Shown: piece after piece, positions 5,349 to 7,115 of the stretch
Layout: every line of letters begins with the position of its first letter
Position numbering within the stretch: the first letter of the stretch is position 1
Made by a program: the position numbers and the translations under genes
Assembly (NCBI GenBank): GCA_035308345.1
Contig: DATGGW010000428.1
Span: 1 to 7,115, forward strand
Length of the DNA: 7,115 nucleotides
Source of the DNA: CF-113 sp035308345
Lineage (GTDB): Bacteria > Chloroflexota > Ktedonobacteria > Ktedonobacterales > Ktedonobacteraceae
Direction: 5' to 3'
The notes under the pieces: generated by a model
Told to the model about the DNA's origin: nothing
Database searches by the model: none
Seen by the model: only the letters and a program-made list of their open reading frames with translations

Positions 5349-6743
5349 TCAGGTTGAAGCTGGTTCTCCCTCTTCCTCCAATCTGAAGATGCCGCGATCC
5401 TCGTGGAAAGAATAGAGTTCAGCATAACGACCCCAGTTAATGGCCGTCTGAAGTTGCGCCTGCGCCTCTTCCTCGCTGAAATGCGTCTCCAATAATTGTT
5501 GGAAATGTTCTTCAGGTAGGATATGGCGCGGCGCTGCTTGCAGCGCCTCTACAATTTTACGCACGATACTGACATTCGTTATGACCTGGTCGCGGAAGAT
5601 TTTCTTCTCTTCGAGCACGCCGGCCTCGGCAAAACGCTTTCCCTGCTCAGTTAAAACGAGGTCGCCTTCTTCTGTATTTGCCAGGTCGAGAATATCAGCA
5701 GCTTCGATCAAGGGGAACAAATCGTCTATTTCCAGATGGAGGTGTCGCCCAATCTGATAGAGGTCTTCGCGGCCTCCTCGCGCCTGCACAAGTTCGATCA
5801 GACCGGTCACATCGCTGATTGCAACGTGCGGCAGCACCTGGTAGGGGCGCGGAGCCGGTGGCGTGAGTTGCCCTGTCTTCGCGTGTGGGGATTGTGTGGC
5901 GAGTAGATTTCCCACATCTTCCTGGGGACTGGTCATAATGCGATAAATCAGATCTACCAGTTTTGTATGTTCTTCACTCTGAAACGAACGCTGCGCGAGC
6001 GGCAGCCCGGGCAACTCGACGCGAATGCGACCAGGATTGGCTCCCAGTACCAGTATGCGGTCTGCCATGCCCACCGCTTCGTCGATGTTATGCGTCACCA
6101 GCAGAATGGCTTTCGTCGGCATGCTTTGCTCTCGCCACAATCCAAGCAGTTCTTTGCGCAGGTTTGTCGCCGTCAGCACATCCAGAGCGCTGAACGGTTC
6201 ATCCATAAACAGGAGTTCAGGCTCGACCACCAGGGCGCGCGCAAAGCCGACGCGCTGGCGCATACCGCCCGACAATTCCTTTGGATAGGCATCCTCGAAA
6301 CCATCCAGCCCTATCATGTCAATTGCTGCCAACGCCTTTTTCAGGCGCTGCGTAGGCGTGAATGGTTGCGATTCGAGTCCAAGTTCGACGTTTTGCAATA
6401 CCGTGAGCCAGGGGAAGAGCGCAAACGATTGGAAGACGATTGCCACACGTGGATTCGGGCCATACTGGGGTTGACCTTTGAAATACACCTGCCCGCTTGA
6501 GGGCTGCAGCAATCCCGCCAGGATGCGCAAAAAGGTAGATTTTCCCGATCCCGATGGCCCAAGCAGCGCCACAAATTCTCCGGCATGGATGGATAGCTGG
6601 ACACAATCCAGCACCAGGTGAGAAGATGCGCCCTGCGGGTGCTTGCTTTCAGATTCATAGGTCTTGCTACATAAACGCGCTTCCAGCAGCGATTCGGCGA
6701 CAGCAGTATCATCAGTCAAGGCGTGTTGATCAGATTGTGTCAT
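5349..6743 (-). CDS. ABC importer ATPase of the nitrate/sulfonate/taurine type with C-terminal AAA-associated domain
   Basis: A 464-residue cytosolic ATPase that would power a membrane importer. The ATPase domain (about 20-250) has Walker A GPSGSGKST (62-70), Q-loop Gln105, signature LSGGMRQR (157-164), Walker B LLFMDEP (177-183) with catalytic Glu182, D-loop SALD (185-188) and H-loop His218. The spacing and wording (FQSFALFPWLTVLQNVELGLE, THNIDEAVGMADRI) are those of the NrtD/SsuB/TauB group. Beyond about 300 there is an extra domain of about 150 residues, predicted to be helical, containing ISDVTGLIELV, LTEQGKRFAEA and INWGRYAELY. It matches the AAA-associated C-terminal domain known on some of these ATPases and thought to be regulatory. 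I chose the ATG at 6743 because AGGAGG lies 9 nt upstream; a longer frame from 6785 would overlap the permease. The substrate is unknown: no binding protein or metabolic gene accompanies it here. It ends 19 bp from the 5282-5329 hairpin. Confidence 0.92.
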   Translation of the reverse strand: MTQSDQHALTDDTAVAESLLEARLCSKTYESESKHPQGASSHLVLDCVQLSIHAGEFVALLGPSGSGKSTFLRILAGLLQPSSGQVYFKGQPQYGPNPRVAIVFQSFALFPWLTVLQNVELGLESQPFTPTQRLKKALAAIDMIGLDGFEDAYPKELSGGMRQRVGFARALVVEPELLFMDEPFSALDVLTATNLRKELLGLWREQSMPTKAILLVTHNIDEAVGMADRILVLGANPGRIRVELPGLPLAQRSFQSEEHTKLVDLIYRIMTSPQEDVGNLLATQSPHAKTGQLTPPAPRPYQVLPHVAISDVTGLIELVQARGGREDLYQIGRHLHLEIDDLFPLIEAADILDLANTEEGDLVLTEQGKRFAEAGVLEEKKIFRDQVITNVSIVRKIVEALQAAPRHILPEEHFQQLLETHFSEEEAQAQLQTAINWGRYAELYSFHEDRGIFRLEEEGEPAST

Positions 6744-6752
6744 ATAATTGAT

Positions 6753-6758
6753 CCTCCT
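6753..6758 (-). promoter_or_regulatory. Ribosome binding site of the ABC ATPase (AGGAGG), overlapping the permease stop
   Basis: A perfect AGGAGG on the minus strand, 9 nt before the ATG at 6743. It overlaps the permease TAG stop (6757-6759), so ribosomes finishing the permease cover the site. This suggests translational coupling and rules against the longer 6785 start. Confidence 0.75.
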
Positions 6759-7115
6759 ATGCCAGCGTATAACGCCGCTCCGCAAGTCTATAGAGTCGCT
6801 TCCAGATGAGACGATTCAGGATCACGACGAAAATGGCCATTAAAAGCGTTGCCGCCAGCAGCACGGGATAGTCAGGGTGAGGAGTGGCAGCAGCGGCAGC
6901 AGCGATGCTTGCTCCCAGCCCGGGTGTACTTAGTGTACGGTTATTGAACTGCACATATTCTGAGACGACGCTGGCATTCCACGCGCCACCACTGGCAGTG
7001 AGTAAACCCGTCACCAGGTAGGGAAAGATTCCCGGCAAAATCAGCGTGCGCCATTTTCGCCAGCCAGATACATGATAGTTAGTCGTGGCTTCGCGCAAGT
7101 CAGTGGGGATAGCCA
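6757..7115 (-). CDS. ABC transporter permease, C-terminal fragment (BPD_transp_1 type), N-terminus outside window
   Basis: The last 118 residues of an inner-membrane permease are visible; the frame is open through the window edge, so the start lies outside. It begins with the cytoplasmic coupling helix (EAA-type loop) that docks on the ATPase: IPTDLREATTNYHVSGWRKW, then LILPGIFPYLVTG. Two membrane segments follow, one around the PYLVTGLLTASGGAWNASVV stretch and one around PVLLAATLLMAIFVVILNRL, ending in a basic tail (RLIWKRLYRLAERR). These features are those of nitrate/sulfonate/taurine-type permeases. Partners of AAA-associated-domain ATPases are often long, duplicated permeases, and this would fit the second half of such a protein, though the window cannot show it. 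An Ala run (IAAAAAAT) encoded by GCAGC-like repeats lies between the two segments. The gene is followed after 13 bp by its ATPase. Confidence 0.88.
   Translation of the reverse strand, partial: AIPTDLREATTNYHVSGWRKWRTLILPGIFPYLVTGLLTASGGAWNASVVSEYVQFNNRTLSTPGLGASIAAAAAATPHPDYPVLLAATLLMAIFVVILNRLIWKRLYRLAERRYTLA

Noticed and set aside
5967..6500. 177-residue open frame on the plus strand opposite the ABC ATPase
   Set aside because: It is antisense to Walker A-to-H-loop coding sequence and shows no family features.
6744..6785. 14-residue extension of the ABC ATPase from 6785
   Set aside because: It would overlap the permease end and ignore the perfect AGGAGG placed for the ATG at 6743.
6880..6908. 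GCAGC-type microrepeat in the permease gene
   Set aside because: It simply encodes a short Ala run in frame; too short to call a tandem repeat feature.

Overview
This looks like ordinary bacterial chromosome, gene-dense and moderately GC-rich. I see no mobile element, CRISPR array, rRNA or tRNA. The gene mix is an HtrB-type acyltransferase without other LPS genes, a YIP1-family membrane protein, a Tau/Nrt-type ABC ATPase carrying a C-terminal AAA-associated domain, and a eukaryote-like DeoC beside an ALDH16-type dehydrogenase. It suggests a non-proteobacterial soil or thermophilic lineage. Chloroflexota (Ktedonobacteria-like) is my best guess, but it rests on remembered family distributions and not on a search.

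Layout. At the left edge, on the minus strand, is the N-terminal part of a lysophospholipid/lipid acyltransferase (1-679, cut by the window) with its own promoter and a GTG start. Next, also on the minus strand, comes a two-gene operon: deoC (start 4296) followed after 15 bp by an 823-residue bidomain aldehyde dehydrogenase (784-3255). A roughly 300-bp divergent intergenic region (4297-4596) holds two inverted repeats and candidate promoters for both directions. On the plus strand, 4597-5256 encodes a five-helix YIP1-family membrane protein. It converges on a minus-strand ABC transporter operon, and a strong nested hairpin (5282-5329) separates the two. The ABC operon consists of the C-terminal end of a permease (6757 to beyond 7115) and its ATPase (5349-6743); the ATPase ribosome binding site overlaps the permease stop codon.

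How the genes work together. DeoC cleaves 2-deoxyribose-5-phosphate to glyceraldehyde-3-phosphate and acetaldehyde. The adjoining dehydrogenase has a complete catalytic set in its first ALDH domain and a degenerate second domain, and is well placed to oxidise the acetaldehyde to acetate. Both proteins are bacterial counterparts of human proteins (DERA and ALDH16A1), which makes this pair the most informative part of the window. The ABC genes form an importer of the nitrate/sulfonate/taurine class with unknown substrate. I found no clear evidence of a wholly new system; the best leads are the DERA-ALDH16 pair, the intergenic inverted repeats, and the hairpin, which may belong to a dispersed repeat family.
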